From NCBI GenBank assembly GCA_045629005.1, contig JAZQQJ010000025.1, positions 1 to 64,000 of the forward strand: DNA of 64,000 nt. The letters are read 5' to 3'. Shown in pieces: positions 26,333 to 33,916 of the stretch; within the stretch, counting starts at the first letter, position 1, and each line of letters opens with the position of its first letter. Source of the stretch: RGIG3528 sp045629005 (GTDB lineage Bacteria; Bacillota; Clostridia; Lachnospirales; Lachnospiraceae). The translations under genes and the position numbers were made by a program. The notes under the pieces were generated by a model. That model searched no databases. It was not told where the DNA came from and was given only the letters and a program-made list of their open reading frames with translations.

Positions 26333-26767
26333 TTATCTTGCCGGCTCAAGTACTTTAATGTATTTATTGTATTCACAAAGTTTGGCTATAAATTCATCTT
26401 CTCTTTGCGGTGATATGTAGGCTTTTTCTGTTACGGAACCTTTATAATATACAATCTCAAGGCGAACGGCCGAGCCTGCTCCGGATGCAATGAACGAGAT
26501 TACTTTTTTCACCGAACAAATTGAATTAATTTTGAGGTTTGACGTGGTTGGCCCAAGACATATTTTTATTGTATCCTCAGTTAATACGTAATAATTGCGA
26601 ACTAAAAACCATAACACAAAACCTATTATCGCAGCGCTCATGATTATTATCGGGATGAATTCTCCCGGATTGCTATAGTCAAGTATTGTGCAAAGTCCTA
26701 CAAGCATAAATGTTACAAGTGCAAATGTTGTCCACATAATAACTCCGATTTTTCCTTTAAATTTCAT
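26333..26767 (-). CDS. Small membrane protein with bacterial PH domain (SunI-like)
   Basis: About 144 residues: two N-terminal helices (about 8-28 and 35-55), then a compact beta domain with the pattern YYVLTEDTIKICLGP...INSICSVKKV...AVRLEIVYYKG...ISPQREDEFIAKL. This matches the small bacterial PH (bPH_4) type represented by SunI, the sublancin immunity protein. An immunity role is not implied by the fold alone. GAGG lies six bases before ATG 26767; the ATG six bases upstream is too close to it. It stands alone between the hairpin cluster and the XRE pair. Confidence 0.6.
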   Translation of the reverse strand: MKFKGKIGVIMWTTFALVTFMLVGLCTILDYSNPGEFIPIIIMSAAIIGFVLWFLVRNYYVLTEDTIKICLGPTTSNLKINSICSVKKVISFIASGAGSAVRLEIVYYKGSVTEKAYISPQREDEFIAKLCEYNKYIKVLEPAR

Positions 26768-26908
26768 ATTCATTCCTCACTTTCTCATACTCATATTATT
26801 TCAAATTTGTACTCTTTCAAGCTTAATGCATCATTAACGAATTACATCAACAATTGAATTGCCGTACTTCAGGCAAATAGTATGTCCGGTTGTTTATATG
26901 GTATCGTG

Positions 26909-27319
26909 CTAAGCTTTTGCTTCCAACAAGAGTTCCGCAAACGCTTCCGCCAGAAGAATCATCCAGACAAGCACCAGTCCGAATACAACGAACATCTCTG
27001 TCATTCCCGTGCACAATCCGATTACCGCAAAAACCGCGATTACTATAAGTGCTATAGAGCGTGCCTTAACTCTCCACCCGGATGCTATTTCAAACTGGTA
27101 TTCGTCAAACCTTTTCTGCTTTTTCACACACAAGATAGTAACTGCTTCTGAACCGATAAAAACAACTGTAGCAATCCCCCACCACACATCATAGGGCAGG
27201 TTCAAACCGATGTATATGCCTCTCGATGCGCTGTCGCCAAGGTATATCAGCAAAAAAACGATTATCGCAGAAACCATTTCGAAGAAAATAACATTATTGA
27301 CCAACATTCGTTTATTCAT
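26909..27319 (-). CDS. Four-helix membrane protein paired with XRE regulator
   Basis: A 136-residue protein with four predicted helices (about 9-27, 44-63, 85-105 and 108-132) and no catalytic motif. Its ATG overlaps the stop of the preceding XRE regulator gene by four bases (ATGA). Small 3-4 helix proteins of this kind (DUF2178-like) are often encoded directly after XRE regulators in Firmicutes, but I cannot assign a family with certainty. It is likely co-regulated by the operators at 27658-27735. Confidence 0.65.
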   Translation of the reverse strand: MNKRMLVNNVIFFEMVSAIIVFLLIYLGDSASRGIYIGLNLPYDVWWGIATVVFIGSEAVTILCVKKQKRFDEYQFEIASGWRVKARSIALIVIAVFAVIGLCTGMTEMFVVFGLVLVWMILLAEAFAELLLEAKA

Positions 27320-27522
27320 CTTCTCTCGCTCCTTTCAAAATCAAATAATTCGGTAATAGCGGTATCAAAATACTTTGCGAGGTCGTAGGCCAGCCAAAGC
27401 GACGGATCGAACTTACCGGACTCTATGGCAATAATGGCCTGCCGTGAAACCCCGACAGCCTGTCCGAGTTCCTGCTGGGTTATTTTTCTTTTTTCACGAT
27501 ATTCTCTGACCTTATTTACCAA
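27316..27522 (-). CDS. XRE-family transcriptional regulator
   Basis: A 68-residue protein consisting almost only of a Cro/C1-type helix-turn-helix: VREYREKRKITQQELGQAVGVSRQAIIAIESGKFDPS, followed by LAYDLAKYFDTAITELFDFE, the standard ending of short XRE regulators. The start is TTG with AGGAGG upstream. The upstream gap carries a good promoter and two near-identical 20-base palindromic sites, one beside the -35 and one at the start point, so autorepression is likely. Confidence 0.9.
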   Translation of the reverse strand: MVNKVREYREKRKITQQELGQAVGVSRQAIIAIESGKFDPSLWLAYDLAKYFDTAITELFDFERSERR

Positions 27523-27657
27523 GAATTCCTTCCTCCTGTCCTTGCAACAAAAATGTTATGTGCCACTCTGCTGCAATATTTTTCGCTTTTCATTCATTGC
27601 GAATTTAGCAACGAAAACCTCCGTGCTTTACAAATCCGATTCGCTTTATCACGCTCA

Positions 27658-27735
27658 ATGTAACGTCAACCTTACATCAAGCATAGCGCCCTTATATGTA
27701 TTTGTCAACAATTCTTTGTAAGGTTAGCATTACAT
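27658..27735 (-). promoter_or_regulatory. XRE promoter with two matching operators
   Basis: On the minus strand TTGACA (27708-27703) and TATGCT (27685-27680) are 17 bases apart. Site 1 (27658-27677, minus-strand reading ATGTAAGGTTGACGTTACAT) covers the expected start point; site 2 (27716-27735, plus-strand reading TTGTAAGGTTAGCATTACAT) lies eight bases upstream of the -35. The sites agree at 16 of 20 positions, in opposite orientation, and each has inverted TGTAA/TTACA arms. Confidence 0.7.
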
Positions 27736-27744
27736 TTTTTCAAA

Positions 27745-27822
27745 ATGTCCACCACACCCCGTCCCTAGGCAGGCAGAGATGTCCACCACACCCCGTCCCT
27801 GGTGGACACCCCTGGTGGACAT
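27745..27822. repeat. Direct and inverted TGTCCACC repeats
   Basis: A 22-base unit starting ATGTCCACCACACCCC occurs at 27745-27766 and again, identical, at 27779-27800 (period 34). It is followed by two reverse-complement cores, GGTGGACA at 27801-27808 and GGTGGACAT at 27814-27822. The C-rich composition contrasts with the A/T-rich surroundings. It could fold into alternative hairpins and may be a copy of a dispersed palindromic element. It lies between the XRE promoter and the DUF5662 gene; the gap 27523-27882 contains nothing else recognisable. Confidence 0.75.
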
Positions 27823-27882
27823 CCTGCACTGTTGATTTTTCCGAGGCACATTGTTATACTTCATGGAGAAAAGGAGTCTATT

Positions 27883-28407
27883 ATGCATCCGTTTAAACAT
27901 TTCAGAACAATAACAAAGCATCGTCATGCCGTAATTCGTCACTGTTTCAAGGCCGGTATCGGTTTTCAGGGACTTTTTCACGATTTGTCAAAATATACAC
28001 CCACTGAATTCATTCCAGGCGCACGCTATTATCAGGGAACACGTTCCCCTAACGAAGGTGAGCGTGAAGCCATCGGCTATAGCACTGCATGGATTCACCA
28101 TCAGGGACGTAACAAGCATCATTTTGAATATTGGAAGGATTATGATTACGTTACAAAGCTCATAAAGCCTGTTCCGATGCCTGACAAATACATTAAGGAA
28201 ATGTTCTGTGACAGGGTTGCTGCCTCCAAAATCTACAAGGGTAAGGATTATACCGATGATGCGCCTTTGCAATATCTTTTAAGAGGAAACAAAACAAGAT
28301 TTATTCATCCGGAGACACAGGCAAAAATCGAGTTTTTATTGACAATGCTTGCAGAAAAAGGCGAAAAGGAAACCTTCAGATATATTAGAACAAGGAAGAC
28401 TCTATGA
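27883..28407 (+). CDS. DUF5662 family protein, HD-like
   Basis: A 174-residue cytosolic protein of the DUF5662 type. Conserved-looking polar residues are FHDLSKYTPTEF (about 28-39) and WIHHQGRNKHHFEYW (about 66-80), a spacing of His/Asp residues that suggests a metal-binding HD-like helical fold; the enzymatic role is unknown. A frame opens at 27802, but AAGGAG six bases before ATG 27883 decides the start and excludes the repeat-derived residues. It overlaps the WYL regulator gene by four bases (ATGA), so the pair is an operon. Confidence 0.7.
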   Translation: MHPFKHFRTITKHRHAVIRHCFKAGIGFQGLFHDLSKYTPTEFIPGARYYQGTRSPNEGEREAIGYSTAWIHHQGRNKHHFEYWKDYDYVTKLIKPVPMPDKYIKEMFCDRVAASKIYKGKDYTDDAPLQYLLRGNKTRFIHPETQAKIEFLLTMLAEKGEKETFRYIRTRKTL

Positions 28408-29465
28408 AAGACGACAAACCGAAGAAACTAATCATTCTGTATATATTGGAAATTCTCAGGCGTTACACAGATGATACGCATTTTTTGAATAACAAGGATA
28501 TCCTTGATATTCTCAAGAGAGATTACGACATGGCTGTCGATCGTAAATCCGTCAAAAATAACCTCGACACGCTTATTGATGCGGGGTTTGACATCCTTTA
28601 CGACGAGGTTCCCCGTGTATATTCGGCCGGCGAAGAAGAAACACCTGATGATGCGGACGAAAGAAACATCCGTAAAAACTTCCGTATTGAAAGGGATATA
28701 ACCGACAGTGAGCTTCGTCTGTTAATCGACTCAATACTTTTCTCCAAAAACATCCCCGTAAAACAGCGTACGAGCCTCATACAGAAGCTGGAGGGGCTTT
28801 CCAGTACATATTTTCGTTCCAGCATAAAGCACATTGCCACAGTGCCTGTTTCCGGAGAAAAGAACAAGGAACTGTTTTACAACATCGATATTATCGATGA
28901 AGCTATTTCCGAAGGCAAACAGATCGAATTCAATTATCTCGAATATCACACCGACCAGAAGCTTCATCCTCGTATTACAAGAAATGCAAAGGTGCGCCGT
29001 TTTTCCGTCAACCCTTATTACATCGCTGCTACTAACGGCAGGTATTATCTCATCTGCAACAACACATGGTTTGACAATGTGACGCACTTCCGTATCGACC
29101 GCATTACAAACATCCGCATTCTCAAAGCCGACGTTAAACCGGTTACGGAAGTAAAAGGGCTGGAGCATGGTTTCTCGCTTTCAAAGCACATGGCGGAACA
29201 CATTTATATGTTCTCCGATGATCCCGTGAGAGTCATCTTCCGTTTAAAGAAAACTCTTCTTTCAGAGCTTTTTGACTGGTTTTCCGGTGATATCACATTT
29301 ACTGATGAAACAGAAGATGAAGTTACGGTTTCCGTTTTTGCCAGCGAGCAGTCAATGGAGCTATGGGCAGTACAATTTGCCAAATACGTCACCGTTCTTT
29401 CTCCCAAATCGCTTGTCGAAAGTGTAAAGAATACACTTTCGGAGGCTGTTGAAAGATATAAATAA
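28404..29465 (+). CDS. WYL-domain transcriptional regulator
   Basis: A 353-residue regulator. Residues 1-75 form a helical N-terminal domain resembling a winged helix (KLIILYILEILRRYTDDTHFLNNKDIL, VDRKSVKNNLDTLIDAGF); about 150-240 carry the WYL domain (GKQIEFNYLEY...VNPYYIAATNGRYYLIC...FRIDRI), and 250-350 the WCX C-terminal extension. WYL proteins are ligand- or nucleotide-responsive regulators, and some control defence genes. The DUF5662 partner is translationally coupled. A terminator follows. Confidence 0.85.
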   Translation: MKDDKPKKLIILYILEILRRYTDDTHFLNNKDILDILKRDYDMAVDRKSVKNNLDTLIDAGFDILYDEVPRVYSAGEEETPDDADERNIRKNFRIERDITDSELRLLIDSILFSKNIPVKQRTSLIQKLEGLSSTYFRSSIKHIATVPVSGEKNKELFYNIDIIDEAISEGKQIEFNYLEYHTDQKLHPRITRNAKVRRFSVNPYYIAATNGRYYLICNNTWFDNVTHFRIDRITNIRILKADVKPVTEVKGLEHGFSLSKHMAEHIYMFSDDPVRVIFRLKKTLLSELFDWFSGDITFTDETEDEVTVSVFASEQSMELWAVQFAKYVTVLSPKSLVESVKNTLSEAVERYK

Positions 29466-29512
29466 AACGAGATTATTCAGTCATCCCGAGAGCACAATTT
29501 GCTATTCATACA

Positions 29513-29556
29513 AAAAAAGGACAGGGACTTTTTCAAGTCGGCCTGTCCTTATTTTT
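29513..29556. terminator. Bidirectional terminator
   Basis: AAGGACAGG pairs with CCTGTCCTT and an inner GACTT pairs with AAGTC; A-tract to the left, T-tract to the right. It ends the WYL transcript and the 5'-nucleotidase transcript. Confidence 0.88.
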
Positions 29557-29562
29557 AATTAA

Positions 29563-31362
29563 TTAGAACTCTCTCTTCTTTGTTGCAAAAGCTGCGAATG
29601 CTGCTGCAAGGAATGTAAGGAGGAGAACTTCACCGAGTCTGCTGTCGCCTGTCTTAGGTGTATTATCAGGATCTACAGAGATTCTGCCTTCACCTGCGAG
29701 GTTAGCATACTGAGCCTTTGTGATTGTAGGAAGCTTGCCGGAAGGTGTTTCTGTTTCAGCAAAGGACTTAACATAGTTTGCAAGGCAGAGATAATCTTCC
29801 ATTACATAGTCCTTAACAAGCTCGCCGCCTGCAAACATTGCAAAACCGTCACCAAGATTTCTGAGTGTATAGTTTGTACCTGCAATGTTGTACTTCTTTG
29901 CAAGATCAAGCTTCTCATACTTGCCTGTTTCATTGTTAAGAACCTGAACGTTCTGTACTCTGTACTGACCGTTGCCTGCGCTTACCCAGATGCCTGTTTC
30001 GTCTTCAACAACGTTTGCATTAACGTCTGTGTGGATTTCATACTTAAGGCCTGCTGTATGAAGGAAGCCACCGCTCTCGCTGTTGCCTACGCCCTTGTAG
30101 GACCACTCAAGCATATCAAGAATCTGCTGACCTGTAACGGAAACGAGACACATAACGTTACCGAATGTATGAACTGTCTTACAGGTCTTATATGTAATTT
30201 CGCCTGCAGGAATGTCTGCACGGATGCCGCCGCCGTTCATGATGGCTACATCAACATCAAGGCCTTCAGTTTCTTTAAAGAGGTAGTAAATAGCATCTGC
30301 ACAGAAATCACCAAGGTTTGTTTCCTGTGAACGGATGAGACGGTTACCTGTTGCGGGATCGTATGCGAAGATGCCTTCTTCTGCATAACCGATTACTGTG
30401 CCGAGCTGGCCGTCAACATCTGCCATAAGCTTGTCAACGCCTGTCTTAACTTCTGCAACTGAACCTGTATATTCGGAAATAAGCTCTGTCTTAATGGAGA
30501 GGTCCTTACCGATTGTCATCTTACCAATGTTGCCAAGGTAACTTCCGGACTGTGTGAGAATAACTGTCTTTCCATCCTTGTCCTTAACTTCCTGTGAAAC
30601 TACTGTAGAGTGTGAATGTCCGTCGATGAATGCTGCGAGGCCGGATACGTTAGCAATAATATCTGTGCTTCTCCAAGGAGCGGATTCGCCATCAATACCA
30701 CAGTGACCAAGAGCAATAACGATGTCAGCGCCTGCTGCCTTAGCGTCGTCAATGCCCTTCTGAACAGATGCATAGAGAGCCTTACCGTCTTCGCCGCCAT
30801 CGATAACGTATGCCCAATTACCATTTGCATCCATGAAGTACTTAGGTGTGGACTTTGTGATTGTTTCGGGAGTAGTGATACCAACGAAAGCAACCTTACA
30901 GCCGTTAAGCTCGAAAATCTTATAAGCGTCAACTACGTTCTTTCCGTCTGCTGTCTTAAAGTTACAGGAAACGTAAGGAATCTTACCGTTGATGATTTCG
31001 AGTGCTCTGGGCATGTCATAGTCGAACTCATGGTTACCCATTGTAGCAAGGTCATAGCCTGCTGCTTCCATAAGGGAAACAATAGCTGCACCCTTATCCA
31101 TGGAACCATAAGCAGTACCCTGTACATGGTCACCTGCATCAACAAGAAGAACTGCCTTGCCTGCATCCTGAAGTTCCTTCTTCATAGCTGCAACGCCGTC
31201 ATAAGAGATGGTCTTGTCAACGTAAGTGTGGACATCGTTTGTGTAGAGAATGGTGATGTCATCCGAAGGTGCTGCTGCCTTCACGCTGTTAAGCGGAAGG
31301 AGTGAAATGAGGAGTGCTGCTGTTAAAATAGCTGCTCCCGCCTTTTTGAAAAAGCTTTTCAT
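29563..31362 (-). CDS. Wall-anchored 5'-nucleotidase / UshA-type metallophosphoesterase
   Basis: A 599-residue secreted nucleotidase. A signal peptide ends near VKA-A (about 29-30). The metallophosphoesterase domain (about 35-290) shows TNDVH (D43, H45), DAGDHVQG, MGNHEFDYD, ALGHCG and DGHSHS, the full dimetal set; the C-terminal nucleotide-binding domain (about 330-520) has NGGGIRADIP. The tail is PKTGD (569-573), a hydrophobic helix and KKREF, a sortase signal of the non-canonical P-K-T-G-D type. It would release nucleosides and phosphate from external nucleotides. AAAGGAGGA decides ATG 31362. GCCC-GTTG-GGGC forms a tiny hairpin just before the ribosome site. Confidence 0.9.
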   Translation of the reverse strand: MKSFFKKAGAAILTAALLISLLPLNSVKAAAPSDDITILYTNDVHTYVDKTISYDGVAAMKKELQDAGKAVLLVDAGDHVQGTAYGSMDKGAAIVSLMEAAGYDLATMGNHEFDYDMPRALEIINGKIPYVSCNFKTADGKNVVDAYKIFELNGCKVAFVGITTPETITKSTPKYFMDANGNWAYVIDGGEDGKALYASVQKGIDDAKAAGADIVIALGHCGIDGESAPWRSTDIIANVSGLAAFIDGHSHSTVVSQEVKDKDGKTVILTQSGSYLGNIGKMTIGKDLSIKTELISEYTGSVAEVKTGVDKLMADVDGQLGTVIGYAEEGIFAYDPATGNRLIRSQETNLGDFCADAIYYLFKETEGLDVDVAIMNGGGIRADIPAGEITYKTCKTVHTFGNVMCLVSVTGQQILDMLEWSYKGVGNSESGGFLHTAGLKYEIHTDVNANVVEDETGIWVSAGNGQYRVQNVQVLNNETGKYEKLDLAKKYNIAGTNYTLRNLGDGFAMFAGGELVKDYVMEDYLCLANYVKSFAETETPSGKLPTITKAQYANLAGEGRISVDPDNTPKTGDSRLGEVLLLTFLAAAFAAFATKKREF

Positions 31363-31500
31363 AAAAATCCTCCTTTGCCCCAACGGGCTTATGATATCTA
31401 CATTTTCCTCGTTTTTGCACAAAAAGTAAATGGTTTCAAAGCATTATTTTAGTTATTTTTTAAATAATCCTTACATTTCTGTGACTTAATAGTATTTTTC

Positions 31501-31529
31501 TTGACTTTTTGTGTTTGCACGCGTAAGAT
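31501..31529 (+). promoter_or_regulatory. Promoter of the leader-bearing protein gene
   Basis: TTGACT (31501-31506) and TAAGAT (31524-31529), 17 bases apart, give a leader of about 60 bases before the ATG at 31594. The gap 31363-31593 shows no other clear element. Confidence 0.55.
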
Positions 31530-31593
31530 ACACGCATACATTAAATGGATAATTTTTGGATAAAGATGAAAACCAAAGAAAGGAGACTTAATT

Positions 31594-32082
31594 ATGAAAG
31601 AATTTGTCTCACCCGAATTAACACCTATTGAAGATCTTGTTGAAGGCGTATACGCTTTGAGTGGTGCTGAACCGCCTATGCGTTATAATTCCGATTGGTC
31701 TGCTTCTGCTGCAGGCATTTCTCACGATTCCGGAAGTCATACTGATTTTCATATCATTTTAAAGCATAATAGCGACTATGCATCCCCTGCAGGACGTCAG
31801 GTTGTAACAGAGTGGGTAACCGATTTTAAAATCAATTCCTTCGAAACTGATTCCGGTTCATGTACTTATGAAATTACGAACGGTGGTTATGGTTTTAAGT
31901 TAACAACAACCAAAGGCTACAACAATCAAGGCGAATCCGTTGACTTAAGAGTTCGACTCACCGGAGAAACTGAATATGGTCATACAGCTGTTGGAAAAAG
32001 TTCTGAAGGCACTATTCCCGAGAGTGACCATCATATCACGTCTGGCCTTACATTAGTCAACTGGAATTATTTAGGAGAATAA
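31594..32082 (+). CDS. Putative exported protein with RiPP-precursor-like leader
   Basis: A 162-residue protein of no family I can name. It has no Sec signal peptide. The N-terminus (about 1-24, with SPELTPIEDLVEGVYALSG) resembles leader regions of Lachnospiraceae peptide precursors of the form Y/F-x-x-P-E...D-V-x-x-S-G. The remainder (about 30-162) is polar, rich in Ser, Thr, Gly and His, with alternating beta-like stretches (WVTDFKINSFETDSG, YGFKLTTTKGYNN, SVDLRVRLTGE) and one Cys, more like a folded beta domain than a short peptide core. AAAGGAG precedes the ATG. Directly downstream are a terminator and an ABC exporter, so export through it after leader removal is inferred. Confidence 0.6.
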   Translation: MKEFVSPELTPIEDLVEGVYALSGAEPPMRYNSDWSASAAGISHDSGSHTDFHIILKHNSDYASPAGRQVVTEWVTDFKINSFETDSGSCTYEITNGGYGFKLTTTKGYNNQGESVDLRVRLTGETEYGHTAVGKSSEGTIPESDHHITSGLTLVNWNYLGE

Positions 32083-32096
32083 ATAATTAGCATATT

Positions 32097-32122
32097 AAGC
32101 ACCACATTTGTGGTGCTTTTTT
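32097..32122 (+). terminator. Intrinsic terminator between precursor and exporter genes
   Basis: AGCACCAC and GTGGTGCT form an 8-bp perfect stem with loop ATTT and a run of six Ts. Partial read-through would give much precursor and little exporter, the usual stoichiometry in peptide export operons. Confidence 0.88.
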
Positions 32123-32137
32123 CAAATTTGAGGGATT

Positions 32138-33916
32138 ATGGGAAAAAAAACTATATCTGATAAACTTAAAATTAACAAAATCATTGAAAAACTAAAGGAC
32201 CTTCTTTGGCTTTGGCCGTTTGCCAAAAAAAACTTTTTCTTCATTATTGTTTTTTCTCTTCTAGGTCTTACAGGAACCGTCACAAGCCTTATTAATAGCC
32301 TCGTTTCAAAAGATTTGGTTGACATAATCACAGGTCACAAAACCGCAGAGTTATTAAAAACCTTCCTTCTTCTCATTGGAACAGCGGTAGTAACAACAAT
32401 TATCGGTCAAATAAGCTCCATTATTTCTACCAAGATCACACTAACCGTTCAGAATAAGTTTCAAGGAGATATTTTTGATAGTATTCTTTCAACAGAATGG
32501 GAAGCTCTGTCCAATTATCATTCGGCTGAATTAATGATGCGATGGGGTGGTGATTCGTCCACTATTGCAAACAATGTACTTACTCTTGTTCCAAACATTA
32601 TTAATTATTCTATTAGTGTAATTTCAGCCCTTATTATTGTTCTTCAATATGATGTATCATTCGCCGTAATAACCCTCCTGTGTGTACCTATAAGTTTATT
32701 TTCTTCTCGCCTTTCTTTAAAACGCATGAGAAGCGGCAATATGGAAACTCACCAGTCGCAAACTAAGCTTTCATCTTTTTTGCAGGATACTTTCGGAAAC
32801 ATTCAAACCATAAAAGCCTTGGATATGATAAAGCTTTCATCCTCAAGGCTTCGTGAATACCAGCAAAACTCCGCAGATGCACGCATACACTACCAATGGC
32901 TTGTTGCTAAAAATTCGCTCATACTGACTTTAGTGTCATTATTAACAACGTATATTATTTACGGATGGGGAATATATCGTGTATGGTCTGGGGTTATTAC
33001 TTATGGCACCATGACGCTTTTCCTTTCTTTATCAAATACCCTTTCAAATTCGCTCCAATGCTTTGTAAGACTTCTCCCTACCACTGTTCAACTCGCCAAT
33101 TCAGCAAAGCGCGTAAGAGAGCTTTGCGAGCTTCCTAAAGAAATCGATTCTTCGCGAAATGAAGTTGCCTTATTTTTTGAAAAGCATAAAGCAGAAGGAA
33201 TCAGCCTCTGTGTCAGAGGGCTTTCTTATCAATACCCTACCGGAACAGAAGTTTTTGCCGATGCATCCTTTGAAGCACATCCACATGAGATTATATCTTT
33301 CGTTGGTCCTTCAGGAGAAGGAAAAACCACTATGCTTCGTTTTCTTTTATCCATAATTAGGCCTCAATCCGGTAAAGGTTTTATTTGCGCAGGCAATTCC
33401 GTACCAGAAGATAACACTGACCAACTGACGCTGAATGCTTCTGTTCGTCAGCTTATTGCATATGTTCCACAAGGTAACACAATGCTTTCGGGTACAATCG
33501 CTGATAATATGCGAAACGTAAATCCTGACGCTACTGATGAGGATATAATTAATGCTTTGAAAACAGCATGCGCATGGAATTTTGTTCAGAAACTTCCTGA
33601 CGGAATTAATACCCCATTGCAAGAGCGTGGAGGTGGTTTTTCAGAAGGTCAGGCGCAACGTCTTTCTATTGCTCGTGCACTTATAAGGAAGTCACCAATT
33701 CTTCTTTTGGATGAAGCAACTTCCGCTCTTGATATTGAGACAGAAAAAAAGGTTCTGACTAATATTCTCGAGGATGAATATCCTCGCACAACAATTGTCA
33801 CAACCCATAGACCTTCAGTATTAAAAACATGCAACAAAGTATATTCCATAAGAGATATGGGTTGCAAAGTTCTCACCGAAGAAGAAATCCACAAAATGCT
33901 TGTGGATTATATGTAA
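32138..33916 (+). CDS. ABC exporter without peptidase domain
   Basis: A 592-residue fused exporter. Transmembrane helices occupy about 30-330 and the ATPase about 355-590, with Walker A GPSGEGKTT (390-398), Q-loop VPQGN, signature FSEGQAQR in place of the usual LSGGQ, Walker B ILLLDEATSALD and an H-loop THRP. There is no N-terminal C39 peptidase domain, so any leader cleavage needs a separate protease; an S24/S26 peptidase is encoded 1.5 kb away. It follows the leader-bearing protein gene after a terminator, and its last 10 bases overlap the convergent PqqD-HprK gene. Confidence 0.9.
   Translation: MGKKTISDKLKINKIIEKLKDLLWLWPFAKKNFFFIIVFSLLGLTGTVTSLINSLVSKDLVDIITGHKTAELLKTFLLLIGTAVVTTIIGQISSIISTKITLTVQNKFQGDIFDSILSTEWEALSNYHSAELMMRWGGDSSTIANNVLTLVPNIINYSISVISALIIVLQYDVSFAVITLLCVPISLFSSRLSLKRMRSGNMETHQSQTKLSSFLQDTFGNIQTIKALDMIKLSSSRLREYQQNSADARIHYQWLVAKNSLILTLVSLLTTYIIYGWGIYRVWSGVITYGTMTLFLSLSNTLSNSLQCFVRLLPTTVQLANSAKRVRELCELPKEIDSSRNEVALFFEKHKAEGISLCVRGLSYQYPTGTEVFADASFEAHPHEIISFVGPSGEGKTTMLRFLLSIIRPQSGKGFICAGNSVPEDNTDQLTLNASVRQLIAYVPQGNTMLSGTIADNMRNVNPDATDEDIINALKTACAWNFVQKLPDGINTPLQERGGGFSEGQAQRLSIARALIRKSPILLLDEATSALDIETEKKVLTNILEDEYPRTTIVTTHRPSVLKTCNKVYSIRDMGCKVLTEEEIHKMLVDYM

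Noticed and set aside
27745..27822. Possible CRISPR array (repeat at regular spacing)
   Set aside because: Only two direct copies with a 12-base spacer, followed by inverted cores; no cas genes and no further repeats.
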